Shown one piece after another: positions 24,731-38,226 of a stretch of 64,000 nt of DNA. The notes beneath the pieces are model-generated. The model ran no database searches. It was not told the DNA's origin and was given only the letters and a program-made list of their open reading frames with translations. Location of the stretch: the NCBI GenBank assembly GCA_016946835.1, contig JACVTC010000068.1, positions 122,501 to 186,500 on the forward strand, written 5' to 3'. This stretch comes from Neocallimastix lanati (nom. inval.). Taxonomy: Eukaryota; Neocallimastigomycota; Neocallimastigomycetes; Neocallimastigales; Neocallimastigaceae. The translations under genes and the position numbers were made by a program. Position 1 is the first letter of the stretch, and the number at the start of each line of letters is the position of its first letter.

Positions 24731-27700
24731 TACCTCTTTCCAAGTTCAGACTTCGTCCCTTGCAGTCTCTATTTCGCAAATTCGGTATAGATCTATGTTT
24801 TTTAAATGAACGTTGCCATCAGCGATTTGGTTTGTGATTGGGTCGCAAAGAGTAACAGTATTGAATTGTTTTTTAATGATCTTCATGGGTCCAACAAAAA
24901 ATGGGTCTAATTTTCTTCTGTTGATGAGTTTTACCATTACTAAGTCACCTGGATTGTAGTTTGCCCTAAGTCTCTTCATTTGTTTACGGCGGTCTTCCCA
25001 AAGTTTATTCGCGGTTTCGATATTCTTAACGGCATCGTTGATCCATTTATAATGTTTTGTAAATCGTCTAATGAGGAATTCGTCTTCGCTTTCGTAATCT
25101 TCTTTCTTATCTAAGTTAACCATTAGCTCGAATGGTTGTAAGTCGCATCTACCATAAAGCAATTCGAAGCTGGAAAACTTTGTTGTTTCGTTTTTACAAG
25201 TGCATAAAGCCCAAAGTGCACTTGTAAAAACGAAACCAAGAAATATAGGATGACATGTTACCAAGTGCATAAAGCCCAAAGTGCACTTGGTAACATGTCA
25301 TCCTATATTTCTTGGTTGTTATTACATAGTAATCTTAAATATTTACCTATCTCTTTATTTCTATTTTCGACTTCCCCATTGGATTCCGGGTGATAGGTAC
25401 TGGTAAAGTGAACATATACTCCGTATAAATCGAGAAAAGACTTTGTTTTATCTGAACGGAACTGCGGACCGTTGTCTGTCACAAGTACTTCCGGGATTCC
25501 GTGAGGAGCAAAGACCTTAGAAAGAAAGGATATAACATTGTCAGATTCAATTTTATCCGTAGCCTCAGCTTCAACCCATTTCGTGAGGTAATCAACTAAG
25601 ACTATGATATATAAGTTTCCTTTTGTTGACTTTGGTAATGGTCCGACTATATCTAATCCAACCTTCGTGAAAGGGAGTCCGGGTTTTGTTGGGATATCTT
25701 CGGTTTGGTTGTTTGTCCTCTGTGGTCTAAAGATCTGGCATCTATGGCAAGTTGATACTATATATTCGACATCCAAAATTATGTTGGACCAGTATTAGTC
25801 ACGTTTTAGTCTATTGTACGTCTTGAATTCGTCCTCATGACCTACTCTGTGAGCCTTTAATACTAGATCTATTTTGTTATTATTATTTTCGATTACCTTC
25901 CTTAAGTTTTGAGATTCTTTGTCCATATAGTATTTTTCAATTTTCATTTTCTATTGTAATAAAATTTTCTTTAAATATACTAAGTAAGCTATTGTCTTCG
26001 GTGGTGTTAATTGTTGAAGGACTTGTAACTAAAGCGGCGATTGTTTTGAAACTTACGGTTTCCATGCGAGAAAGACCGTCCGCTACTACGTTCTTCTTTC
26101 TTAGTTCATACATTACCTTGACGTTCAGCATTGAGAGAAGTATAATCCAATGCGTTTGTCGTGCGTTGTTGGGCTCTTTGTTTTTAAAAAGACCAAAGGT
26201 TTGTGGTCTGTGAATAATATTGTATCGAATTTGCTAGCTAACCAATTAGAAATAACTTCAACCTTCGGTCAATCGGAGAGATGCCTTGAATAGAGATAGT
26301 GTGCCCTAATAGTTTGACCTTTTGTTTGAAGAAGTGACATTTATTGAAGTTAACCTTTAAACCATTATCACGTATAATTGTGAAGACTTTAATAATATCA
26401 TTTATGTGTTCGTCAAAAGACTTAGAAAATATAACGAGATCGTCAATGTACACAAACATACAAACACCTATTAATGGGAAAAAAATTCTATTCATCTCCC
26501 TTTGGAATGTAGCTGGGGCATTACATAGTCCAAAGGGCATGACCAAAAATTGGTAATTCCTGTACATGGTAGTAAAACTGGTTTTTACGGATATCGGTTT
26601 CGTTCATTGGGATTTGATGGAAGCCAGAAAATAAATCAATGGTAGTAAAGTATTTAACCGAATTTCCAATAAAGAATAGTATTTCATCGATTACAGATAG
26701 AGCATATGCATCTTTGATGGTAACATTATTGAGCTTCCTATAATCGATACAGAATCTCCACTTTTTGTTCTTCTTTAAAACAAGTATCACAGGAAAGGAC
26801 CAAGGTGAGTTGGAAGGAACAATTAATTTATTCTTTAAAAGTTTGGTAATCTCTTCTTTAAGAGCCTTTGCTTGGACCTTCGATAGGCGATAGCACTTCT
26901 GTTTAATTGGTTTGGCATTTTCTATAAGTGTGATATTATGTGGAAGGAGTTTAGTTGGACCAAGTTCTTCAATTCTAGTGGCGAGTATAGCTTTAAAGTT
27001 CCGAAATAGATTAATGACTTTAACACGGCTATCCATGGGAGATTCTTAAATAATTTCTTGAATAATATTTTCTTTTTCGTCATCGCTAGTGGAATCGGTT
27101 CCAGAATCCATTTGATTTTTATATTCTTTTCTATTGTTATCATTACAATTCGTAATTAAACAGAACAAGAGAGAATCACCGTTAGATGAGTTTTCTTTAG
27201 AAGAATTATTATTATTAGTGTCGTTGGAATGGTACTTGTGTAGTGGAATGATTCTATACAATTCTTCATCTTCATTCATTCTACACAAGAAATTGTCAAT
27301 AGGATTAATAAATAGGTTGTTATCCTTAAGAGTACGGTAACCTATTAAGATATCGGAGATTTGCAAGTCATGATCAATAATACGGAAATTATCTTGAATG
27401 AATACGTTACCAAATTGGACTCTCAAAGTACACGTTTCCATTTTTATGTTTTCGCAAGAGAATATTTGTATAATATTATCGTCAGAGAAACCTGATGGAG
27501 TATCATTCTTCAATTTGTTGAGGAAAGATCTAGTGATTATGTTTATACTAGGGCAAGTATCCAAAAATGCAACGTTATCAACTATGCATTCAGCAATAGC
27601 TACATCATCCCTAGTTAATGCGGACATCATTACTTTTTCTGGGTTTTCTTCAACTAATTCGGGGCTTTTTAATTTTAGAGCTTTAGTAAGCTCAGATCTC

Positions 27701-27998
27701 AGCTTTGGGCTTATGTCTAAGAGTTGTGCAATAGAGATATTTGCAATTAATTTAGTTAGATCGTCCTATATGTCATAGCTCTTCTTCCCATGGAATAATG
27801 TAATCTTTTTAGGGGTAGGCAGTATAGTAGGAGTATCTTCTTTCTTCTTCTTTAATCGGGTGCTGGGTAATTCTTGAACTTCATCATCTGTTTTTGTTTC
27901 TTTATGTCGATATTTACCTTTTTTATTGTTTGTTTCTGCATCCTGAATAATTTCTTCTTCTCTTTCTTTGTCTGTTAGTCGTTTAGATTTATTGATGG
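24731..27998 (-). mobile_element. Ty3/gypsy retrotransposon A (broken)
   Basis: Parts in order down the minus strand: a Gag-Pol linker (about 27,998-27,650) containing AQLLDISPKLRSELTKALKL, which element C also carries in the form AQLLDISPKARADLIKNLKL; a retroviral-type protease region (27,630-27,100); reverse transcriptase (27,036-26,240); a short RNase H tail with ELRKKNVVADGLSR (about 26,130-25,940); and integrase with its zinc-binding part, core and C-terminal part (25,800-24,746). No Gag is seen. A purine tract GGAAAGAGG lies just after pol (about 24,745-24,737) and the next bases, TGTTACGAAACAATAC, are a plausible 3' LTR start. It is broken with several breaks. Codon use is richer in G+C than in elements C and D, so it is probably a different lineage or an older arrival. 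Confidence 0.85.
25185..25317. repeat. Two adjacent perfect palindromes sharing one core
   Basis: Palindrome 1 has 20-nt arms at 25,185-25,204 and 25,217-25,236. Palindrome 2 has 36-nt arms at 25,234-25,269 and 25,282-25,317. Both have the identical 12-nt loop TAAAGCCCAAAG, and in both the arms end in TGCA at the loop. They lie inside the integrase part of element A. Perfect arms of this length imply a very recent event or an assembly artefact. Confidence 0.95.
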
Positions 27999-29983
27999 TG
28001 TAACGAATCTAAGTGTAATAATTTCATTATAATATTTATTATAACAAAATTATTAACTACAACCTGATATTAACATCAAGTTGAGAAAATAAGAAAACAA
28101 TTAGAAAAAATAAAGAAAATTTTAACTTATCTTGACAAAGAAGAGTTTATTATAAACAAATATAATAAACAACACAAAATAAAAAGAACACTTATTGAAA
28201 ATGTTATAGATTTTATTTATTATTATTATATATTTATTTAATATTTGTTATATAATAATAACTCTTGATTTCTCAAAAATTTAGAGAAATCAATAGCTAT
28301 TTATACGAAAAATTAAATAATAAAATTTTATATAAAATAATAATTTAAAAGGTTTTCTAATCTTAACAATTATCTTATCTAGAAAAAGATTAGAAGAAAA
28401 AACTAGATAAGTTCTTTAAGGAAAAACCAATTTATTAATATAATAAATTAGAAAAAACCTTAAGTCCGATAAAATTAATTTATATTTTAATAAGAAATAA
28501 AAAAAACTAAAATAAAAAAAACTTTAAAGTCCGAATAAGTTAATTCAAATTTTAATTAAAAATAATAATTAAATAATTAATTCATTACTATAGAAATTAA
28601 TAAAATTTATAATTAATTAAATAAATTAAATATAATAAATGTATACTAAATAAATTTAATGAAAAATTTTTTAATTAAATTAAAACTATATATAAATGTA
28701 CAAATACATATTAACTTGATATATAATTACTAATTTAATGAATGAATGTATAAATTATATAATAGATAAATAATCAAATGTAAAAATTTTATAGGTGGTA
28801 AGATTATAGTTAAATCTTATTGAGTGGTAGGTTAGATTCTTGCTAAATCTTTCCTAATTTGGGTTAAATTGCTCAGGTCAAGATGTTCTTATTAATTATA
28901 ACAATTTAATTAAATTTAAATAATAAATAACACACACAGAGTTTTATAATTAAGATTTCAATATTTAAGATTTATGTTTTATTAGAACTTTATTTAATAT
29001 ATTTTTAATAATAAAATTAACTAAGATTAATATAAAGAATTATTTATTGTTATAATTAATTCATTAACTTTATGTTAATAGTTTAGATTAATAATCTTAC
29101 AAAGAATTCAAAATATGGAATTTCAAATCTTTTTTATACTAAACTAAAATAATAATTAACAAAATAATTAAATAATACATTCTAATCTTAATATATTCAT
29201 ACATGTATATAAACTATATAAGATATAATAATAAAATAATATTGATAAGAATCTTTTAATACAATACTATATAATTATTCATAAGACAATTTAATAATAA
29301 AACTAATTTATAATAAGAAAATATAAAATAAAATAAAATATTAAAACTAATTAAAAATTCTCTTTCGGAAATCTTTAGAATGATAAAGAATTCCTTAGAA
29401 TCTTTTAGAAAATAATTGAATAAAAATATAATAAAATATATAAAACTTATAAACTTATTTAAAATATTATAAAACTATTATTAATAACTAATTCTGTATT
29501 TTTAATTAATAATAAAAATTAATAATATAATTCCCAAGTTAAGAGATTTTATCTAATATAGATTTCTTAATTAATAATTTAGAGTCTTAATTAAATAATT
29601 AAATTATTTTTTATATTTAGAATATCTTTAAAGTTCAATATATCGTCATCTAGTTGTCCAATAAGGTTGATTTTAACATATGTTGTAGTTCTCGTCCGTA
29701 GCTTTCCAATGAATATAATTTTAGCGGGAATATCAATACAATATTTCCATTATTTGTTGAGTTATCGTTGTTTTTCTTCAAGTTATTTTTATCAAATTCT
29801 TAAGGGTTAAAATAAATTATCTTTAATAAATAAGTCCAAACCCTTTGGTTCTAATTATTTAATGTTTCCAATATTTATTTTTATAATTAAAATCGAATTA
29901 AAATAATTTTTGTCAATAACTAAATTAAATTTCAATTGATCTTATAGTGAATTTTAACCTCAAATCCACTAGTATTCGTGACA
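27999..29983 (-). repeat. LTR-like block, about 2 kb, inverted 17-bp ends
   Basis: On the minus strand the block opens TGTCACGAATACTAGTG (at 29,983) and closes CACTTAGATTCGTTACA (at 27,999). These ends are near-perfect inverted repeats with TG/CA termini, the hallmark of an LTR. It carries a TATA box (28,296-28,306) and, just downstream, the sequence AAATCAAGAGTTATTATTATA that also follows the TATA box at 38,216. It directly abuts the Gag-Pol linker of element A. It may be that element's 5' LTR, but its start does not resemble the sequence after A's purine tract, so a separate solo LTR is also possible. No target duplication was found. Confidence 0.5.
28296..28306 (-). promoter_or_regulatory. 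LTR TATA box
   Basis: GTATAAATAGC on the minus strand, 20-25 nt upstream of the conserved AAATCAAGAGTTATTATTATA block. The same arrangement occurs at 38,216-38,266 on the plus strand, so it is probably the promoter of this LTR family. Confidence 0.55.
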
Positions 29984-30669
29984 TCAAATAAAGAAATTAT
30001 AATTATTTAACAAATAATTATAGTTTCTTACTGTAAAGAATTAAATTTAAACTTAATTAAATTTAATTCTTTTCTACAATTAATAATAATATTAATCGAG
30101 AAATAAAAAGAAATAAATAAAATACTTATCTAAAACTTAAAAAGAGAGAGAGAGTTTATTATAAGGAATTTGATTAAATGAATAATTAAAATAAAACTTT
30201 TATTAAAAAAAATATTTTTTATTTAAAAATAATTAAATTTTAAATTTTGTTTATTATTATAATTATATTCTTATAATAATAACTCTTGATTTTCAAAATA
30301 AAGAAAATAAAGAATTATTTATAGTAAAGTTCCAAATCTTAATGAATAACTTTTTAGGAAAAGATTTGGGAGAAAACCTAAAAAGTTTAATGATCGATTA
30401 TTAATAAAACTGATCAGATGTTAATTGAATAAAAACCGATATTTTCCAATCGGAAAACTTCAATTAACTTTTGTTTTATTTAAACGATATACAACTCAAA
30501 AGTTCGATGTACTTTTGTTGGGATTTATTTATTAAATTTATTAATTTATTATTTATTTATTTATTTAATTTTATATAAAAACTACATATATTTAAAAAGA
30601 CTATTTAACAACTTTCTTATAACTTTTAATTTTAACTTTTACACAACAACGACTCGACAGCGACTTCTC
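29984..30669 (-). repeat. Second LTR-like block of the same family
   Basis: Contains the same conserved motif (30,272-30,293, minus strand) with an upstream TATA-like ACTATAAATAATTC (30,311-30,325), and a U3-like segment before it. The ends could not be fixed. Downstream on the plus strand it runs into the truncated coding start of element B. Confidence 0.4.
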
Positions 30670-33318
30670 TTAATTCAGTAAATTTTATTGATAATGTTAA
30701 AGTGGCAGATGCTGAACCACACGAAATCAATCTTACAAATCCTAAACCGATTAAACTACTACCATATAAAGTTTCACTAGAACAATCAAAAGCCCTCAAA
30801 GAAGAAATTCGGAAACTTTTGAAGCATGGACTTATTGCCCCTTCTCACTCGCCTTGGGCTTTCCCAGTGCTATTTGTCAAAAAGAAAAATGGTAAATGGA
30901 GAATGTGCGTGGATTATAGACGGTTAAATGATGTCACAGTTAAAGACGCATACGCTTTACCATTTATAGATGAACTTCTAGAATCTGTTCATGGTGCAAC
31001 TGTATTTTCTGCAATAGATCTTTTCAGTGGCTATCACCAAATTCCCATGAACGAAAATGACATTGAAAAGACAGCTTTCACCACCAAGTATGGAAACTAC
31101 AACTTTCTAGTTATGACTTTTGGGCTAACAAATGCTCTCCTCGTTTCAAAGGGAGATGAATAGAATTCTTATGTCTCTTATTGGTGTTTGTATCTTTGTT
31201 TATATGGACGATATTCTGGTCTACTCCCCCAATATGGATCAACATCTGAAGGATCTTGAAAAAGTTTTCTCTATCCTCCGTAAACATAAATTTTCAATTA
31301 ATCTAGAAAAATGTCATTTTTGCCAAGAATCAGTAGAAGTATTAGGTCATGTTCTTTCAAAAGATGGTATCAAACCTATGCCAGATAAAGTCCTCGCCAT
31401 CTCCTCTTGGCAAACCCCTCAAAGCGTTACTCAACTACAATCCCTTCTTGGACTTGTTGGTTACTACTGTAAGTTTATTCCAGACTTTGCTGAAATCTCT
31501 AATATCTTATATAAACTTACTAGCCCAAAATCTGTCTTCTTATGGACCGATAAACATACTGAAGCTTTTAATGCTTTAAAAAAAGCTCTGTGTAAAAATC
31601 CTATACTTCCTTTTATTATAAGAACTGATGCTTCCTCTTATGCTGTTGGTGCTGTATTACTACAAGTTGATGAATTTACTAATAAAGAACATCATATATA
31701 TTGCTGCAGTAGATGCTTGAAAAAAGCCGAATTAAATTACTCCATTACAGAGAAAGAAGGTATTGGTGTTATCTTTGCGTTAAAGAAGTTTCGCTCCTAT
31801 ATTACCGCTTCTCGATTTAATTCACTCTTTTTACTGATCATAAACCCCTTGTAGGATATTTTAAGAAGAGTATTCCCATGTCTGATGGCCATATCCGTTG
31901 GATTTCCCTCTTTAATGAATTCAAAGTGGATATTCTTTATGAAAAAGGTAAGAATAATGTCCTTGCTGACGCTCTATCACGTCTTCCTACATATAATGTT
32001 TGTTCTATTCAAAGAATTCTTAAAAATGACAGTATTATCGCTGATGCTTTCCCTACTCCCTTAGTTGATTTTGTTAAGAAAAATTATTTTCTTTTAGATG
32101 GAACTCTTTTTTATAAAAATAAAAATGGTAAACTTCTTAAGGTAATTGAAGATGATCATCTTAAAGCTGAACTTGTAAAGAAGGCTTATCTTGTCGGCCA
32201 TGAAGGAATTGCTAAAACCCTAGCTAGATTAAAAGAAGCTTATTATTGGCCAGGTATGAGAAATGAAGTTGAAGAAACAGTCAAAACATGTTTAAACTGC
32301 CAATGTTATAGACCTTCCCCAGTTTCAAAGAACACTTCTAACACCGTCTCCAAAATAGAAAGACCCATTGCAAGAGTTGGTCTTGATATCATTGGTCCCT
32401 TACAAACTACCGAAAGAGGATATAAATTTATCAATATTTTAGTTGACTATTTCACAAGATGGGTAGAAGCTGTTCCTTTAAAGAATATAGAAGATACCGA
32501 TGTTATAGTGTTCCTTCGAGACGTCTTTTCAAGACATGGCTTACCAGAAGTGATCATAATCGATAATGGAAGACAATTTATAGCAGATATTAACAAAATG
32601 ATGATCGATTTATATGGTTCCTGGATTCGCTTTATTTCTCCAAGACATCCAGAAGCTAACGGATTAGCCGAAAACAGGAATAAAGAAATTGAGAAAATAT
32701 TGAGACACCTTTGCTCAAAACAAGAGGACTGGGATCTTTATATGCCAGCTACCCTTTGGGCTCTTAGGACCACTAAATCAAGTGATATAGGGTTTAGTAG
32801 CTTTGAACTCCTGTATGGAAGAAAAGATCTGTGGCCTTTGAGTGTTGTTCTCCCTGATATCAAAAAGAAGAGGATGAGTCAGAAGAAGAGTATAACCTTA
32901 GACGCTTTGTTCGGTATCAAAAATGGGTGAAGGAAGCTATTGACAATATACAATATGCACATTCCTATTGGCTACAAAGAGTTAAGTCCATAGAAGGAAT
33001 GTTACACAAATATAAACCTGGCGAATTGGTTTTAATTAGATATATAGGTAGAAGAAAACTCGACCCTTACTTCATCTGCCCTTTTGGAGTTTTAAAAGCA
33101 TCCAAATATAACACTCTTGTTCTAGAAACCTTAGATACAAAAAAACAATTGGAAAAAAATATCCACGTTAAAAAAGTAAAACCATTTTATACAAAAATAT
33201 AAACAAAAATTTTACAAATACATCTTCAAAATTTCACTATTTTTCTTTCTAAATGTTTTATATCACTTATAACAATCTCGATTTTTATCATCTAACGATG
33301 TCTTAAGGAAGGAGGTAT
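30670..33318 (+). mobile_element. Ty3/gypsy retrotransposon B (broken)
   Basis: A plus-strand relative of element D: reverse transcriptase begins at about 30,700 with [20 protein letters not shown], which D has as AEPHCIPLLKNTPIKLRPYK. RNase H (about 31,590-31,960) and integrase with zinc-binding, core and C-terminal parts (about 32,060-33,202) follow. Protease and Gag are not seen. After pol comes a purine tract, AAGGAAGGAGG (33,306-33,316), then the start of an LTR. It is broken, with a few breaks. Sequence similarity to D is still high, so it is of moderate age. Confidence 0.88.
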
Positions 33319-33805
33319 TGAAAAGAAATTATTATAAATGATATAAAAATATATATATATATTAATAATATATGAAAATATTTATTTTAAGAATAATTAT
33401 AATAATTTAAAATACTAAATTATATAATTTATTAAATTAAAAATATATTAATAATATGTGAAAATATTTATTTTAAGAAAAAATAAATGTAATTTAAGTC
33501 ATAAATTAGCTAAAAGAGAAATTAAAACTAAAAATAGTTAAAAAATTTACTTCTAAAAATATATGAGAAAAAGTATAAAAGAAAATAAATTTAACATAAA
33601 AAAACGACAGTTCTTTAACTCCTTAAAAAAAAAGAATATTAATAAAATAAAAAAAATTAATCTTATAAATAAATATTATTTATTTATTTATTTATAATTG
33701 AGTGTTATGTACTTCATATAAACTTTAAGTTAAAGTTACAATTTCATATTTTAATAAATAAAATAGTAATATTCAAAATATTCTATAATAATAAATCTTT
33801 TAACA
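33319..33805 (+). repeat. Start of 3' LTR of element B
   Basis: Begins TGAAAAGAAATTATTATAAA directly after the purine tract. Element D's LTR opens TGATAAAGAATTATTATAAA, so the two are the same family. The far end is uncertain because the sequence grades into the 54-bp array that follows. Confidence 0.5.
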
Positions 33806-34150
33806 AGAATATTTAATAATAATTTTTATTATATTTGATATTAATAAAAGAAATTAATAAGAATATTTAATATTAATTTTTATTATATTTGATATTAATA
33901 AAAGAAATTAATAAGAATATTTAATAATAATTTTTATTATATTTGATATTAATAAAAGAATATTTAATAATAATTTTTATTATTTTTAATATTAATAAAA
34001 GAAATTTATAAGAATATTTAATAATAATTTTTATTACTTTTAATATTAATAAAAGAAATTTATAAGAATATTTAATAATAATTTTTATTATATTTGATAT
34101 TAATAAAAGAATATTTAATAATAAAATTTAATAATAGTTTTTATTTTATT
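33806..34150. repeat. 54-bp (and 43-bp) minisatellite
   Basis: Units opening AGAATATTTAATAATAATTT start at 33,806, 33,860, 33,914, 33,957, 34,011, 34,065 and 34,108, so the spacing is 54 or 43 bp. The same unit occurs once near 24,230-24,285 (plus orientation) and about twice, inverted, at 57,400-57,510. Confidence 0.88.
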
Positions 34151-34930
34151 ATTATTAAATGTTAAGATAATAACTGAATTTCCATTTAATTCAATTTCAA
34201 TTTCAATTTCAATAATTCAGTTATTTGAATTTCAATATTAATGAATAATAATATATAATAATTATTATTAAATTAACTTTATTATAATATTTAGGAATAA
34301 GTCTAGGCCAACTGTCAAGAACTGACGATACTTGTACTGTGATTAAATTAATCCATTATTGGAATAATTAAATTTATGAAATTTAATGAAAAATTAATTA
34401 TTAATAGTTTTAACTTAATATTTAATTATATAAGTGAATCAATAGTAATTGTTTAAATAAATTTTAGTTTAGTTAATGAATAGTTGAATAAACAAATAAT
34501 CATTTAGCAGAATTGAAAAATAATAGTCTACTATATGCAATAAACTTTTAAATTTAATTTTAGTTTTAATAACTTCTAAATTTAGTGAAATTGTTAGTAT
34601 AAAAAGAAGAAAACGAAAAAAATTGTTAAGCGATTAGCGTTAACAATTTTGATAAAAAACTTATAATCATTTTTATTTTTCCCGATTTATAAAATCGTAG
34701 TTATATTTAATAATTATAATAACTATTTATTTTAATAAAAAATAAATAAAATTAATTTTTTTTTAATTCCCTAAATTTCATTACTAAAAAAATAAGTTTT
34801 AAGAAAATTTAAACAAATATTAATTTTTCTTTAATTTTTTACATTGTTAATGCTTTTAGAGAAGATTTACCAAATTAAAAAAAAAAAAAAAAAAAAAAGA
34901 AAAAAACAAAACTATAAGAAAAATTATCAT
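34151..34930 (+). other. LTR-like or leader DNA upstream of element F
   Basis: A/T-rich with a TATA-like GTATAAAAAG at 34,597 and a small inverted repeat GTTAAGCGATTAGCGTTAAC near 34,625. It immediately precedes the Gag start of element F, so it probably contains that element's 5' LTR and leader. Neither end could be defined. Confidence 0.35.
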
Positions 34931-36285
34931 GTCGGAAACACAAAAAGCTTCAACCAGCAAGGAAACAAAAAAAGTTGAAGAAATAAAGATAGAAAAGACT
35001 GAGACAACCCTCCAAACGTCTCAGTTCAATACTTTAATAGCCACATCCGACTAAACCAAGCTCCGAAAACTCCCAGAGACGAAGACGGCGACGTAGTCAT
35101 GAGGGATACTATAACTCCTCAACCTGAACCACTTTTTTACTTCCATGGAGAAGCCATAGAAGTAAACACTTTTATCGATAGATGCAGAAGCTACTTCTAT
35201 TGATATGCCAATAGATACCTTAACGATGAACAGGCAAAGGTATATTATGCTACAGACCGACTAAGAGGAAGTGCTGCCTTATGGTACCAAGCTACCCAGA
35301 AGGAAGCCCAAGAAAAACATCCCGACGTTGCAAAACTATTTGAAGAAATGAGGACTGATTTCCAATTAGAAGAAGACAAAGAACTCATGAAATCCAAGCT
35401 CCTAAAACTAAAACACGAATGGGGAAAGGTATACGACTTCTTGGCAGAATTTAATAGACTTATTAGAGCTATTGGTTGTACTGAAGAACAAAGAAAAGGA
35501 ATATTAAACTACAAAGTTAGGTCTTCCGTACAAAAAGAATTCATGAAATTGGAAGCCGATAACCCTACTAAAATTTCTCTCAAGGTCCTAACTCGTTGCT
35601 TGATCACAACCAACAATGGAGTTCAATTAAATCTGATTTAACGAAGTTGTTTTTGGATTTGTACTATGTATACATCAAGTTTGTAACACCATATCACCCA
35701 GAATCAAACGGTTTGACGGAGAACCGAAACAAAGAAATTGTTAAATATCTTAGGTTGCTAGGAAACAGTAACAAGTAATGGGATCAAGTACTACCTGCAG
35801 CGCTATGGGCACTCCGTATAGCAACTAATTTAGTTACTAAATACTCAAGCTTTGAGTTATTATACTGAAGGAAGGATCATCAACCCTATGATCTGGTAAT
35901 ACGACCATCTATATCCGGGGATCCAAACAAATTCAATGAAGAACTGTTAGTGGAGAAGTTTGTTAGTCTCTACAATTGGATCAAGGAAGCTTGCTCAAAC
36001 ATCAAGAATGCAAGTCAATACTGGAAGGAACGAAGAAATGAGAAGAATTCGATGAATGAAGGACGAAAGTTACAAATAGGCGATCTTGTTTATGTTAGGA
36101 ATTTTGGAAGAAAGAAGTTAGAACCGTACTTTACTGGGCCATTCCGAGTAGTAAAATTACAATTTAACACGGCCACCCTTGCGGATGTTAATACCAACAT
36201 TCTACTTAATCGAAATGTTCATTTTAAAAATATTATTAAATATTAACTTTTCCTGAAAGTAAAAGTTTTACTGCCGGGGCATCAT
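34931..36285 (+). mobile_element. Ty3/gypsy element F: Gag plus integrase tail
   Basis: Parts seen are a Gag region (34,931 to about 35,610) with the retrotransposon Gag core (for example RLRGSAALWYQATQKEAQ and FLAEFNRLIRAIGC), followed directly by the last part of integrase (about 35,640-36,246) with FVTPYHPESNGLTENRNKEI and the C-terminal DPYF-type fold (LEPYFTGPFRVVKLQFNTAT). Protease, reverse transcriptase and RNase H are absent, so it is an internally shortened, broken copy. A G-rich tract GCCGGGGCATCA at 36,273-36,284 precedes a plausible LTR start. Its Gag belongs to a different subtype from the Gag of element C. Confidence 0.85.
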
Positions 36286-37861
36286 GATAAAGTATGACTT
36301 AAAATTACTTACCAAGTTAAATTCCTGGATTAGAATATATTTATTATATAATAATTAATTAAATTTCCTATTAATAAAATTTAACTTTAAATAATTTTTA
36401 TTAACTTTAATAACTTATAATATTTTTAAAATAATTATAATAATTAAAATAATTAAAAAAATTAAAATTAATTTAAAATGTAAATATTCTCCTTAAATAA
36501 ATAATTAATTAATTAGATAAAAATAATTCTTAACTCAGAAAAATTAAATAAAAAAATATTAATATTAATAATAATAATTTATAAATTAAATAATTGTAAA
36601 TAGTTAATAACTCTTAAGAAAATATTTTAATTAAAAGTTAAAATTATCAAATTATTATAAAAGTTGTAAATTAATTCTTAAATAAATAAATGGAAAAATA
36701 AAATCTCAATAAAAAAAAAAATAAATAAATAATTAACTTAATAAATTTCTATAAATAAATTAAGACTTATAAATTCCCCTGAACCATAACATTAAAATAA
36801 ATAACGAAATTAATAAATCTTGAACTCTTATTATCAATAAAATCAAAACTAACCTTAGTCAAGTTTGATTATAATTTAATAAAATAAAAATTAACTAAAT
36901 AAATAAAATAAATTAAAAATTAAATTAAATTAATGTTACTAAAATTTCAATTTAAAAAGAGATTTAATTAAACAAATAAATTACACTTAATACATAAATA
37001 CTCAAATAAGAAAGAAATAATATATATATTTATTAAAATAAAAAAATATTAAAATTAAATTTAAAATAAAATAGTTAATTTTTACAATTAGTTTTATAAT
37101 AAATTTTATAATTAATTTTATAATTAAATAATAATTTTATAATAACAAAATATTTTTAATTATTTTTATAATAAACAAATTTATTTATTTTATTAATAAA
37201 TATTTATTTTATTATTAATTTATTACTTTTATTTTATTTAATTATTCTTTTTATTTATAAATCATAAATAGTTTAATTTTAAAGAAAAATATAAATACTT
37301 GTATATATTTCATGTAAATAAAATTATTATTATTATTATTATTATTAATTAGTTTTATAATTTTAATAATCACTTTTAATTTTCATAATGTATAATAAAT
37401 TTTAATAAAGATTTAAAATTAATTATTAGAAAACAAGTGTTCAATAGACCAAATTTTTAGTGTTATTTTAATAAAACATTTTTAATTCGTAAATAACTTA
37501 TACAGTTATTATTTGAATAAATTGAAATTATCACTTTTTAATTCTATATTAAAATTAAGATAATTTCTAAAATTTATCAGTTATGTGTAAGAATCTATAA
37601 TTATTTTTAAATAAAATAATTACATTTTCTTAGTTAAGTTATAATAATTATAACTTTATTTAATTATATTATATTTATTCATTTAAATATTATTAATAAT
37701 TTATTTAATTCAATTTTAGATATTCATTAATTTAATATAACATAATTTATTTAATTAATTATTTTTTATACATTTATAAATAATTATAGTTTATTTAATT
37801 ATACATTTAATTATTAAATTTATTAGTCTCTTATTTATTTAATTAAATTGTAAACAAACAC

Positions 37862-37928
37862 ATTATGTATTCTATTATGTATTCTATTATGTATTCTATT
37901 ATGTATTCTATTATGTATTTAATAATGT
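37862..37928. repeat. 12-bp tandem repeat
   Basis: About five copies of ATTCTATTATGT. Confidence 0.9.
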
Positions 37929-38215
37929 ATTCTGTATTTTGTTGAATAATATTATTAATACGTTATTTTTCTTTTATGATTTTATGATCGAAATATCTTT
38001 TATTATTTTATTCTTTTATTTTTGATCACTAAGATTAGATTAGCCAATCGGTCAATTAGAGTTTTTCCCAATCACTTCTTAAAAGTAATTGGTTTCACCT
38101 AATTGATACGATGATCAAAAATCTTATCTAGGTTTTTCTCTCTAATCTTTTCCTAGATAAGAGATTTGTTAAGATTAGAAAACATTTTTTAATTTAACCT
38201 TATTTTTCAAAAAAG

Positions 38216-38226
38216 TATAAATAAGG
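38216..38226 (+). promoter_or_regulatory. LTR TATA box
   Basis: TATAAATAAGG, followed within 20-30 nt by the conserved block AAATCAAGAGTTATTATTATA. This is the plus-strand counterpart of the element at 28,296-28,306. Confidence 0.55.

Noticed and set aside
27994-29988. Target duplication around the 2-kb LTR-like block
   Set aside because: Flanks GATGG and TCAAA do not match, so a clean solo-LTR insertion could not be shown.
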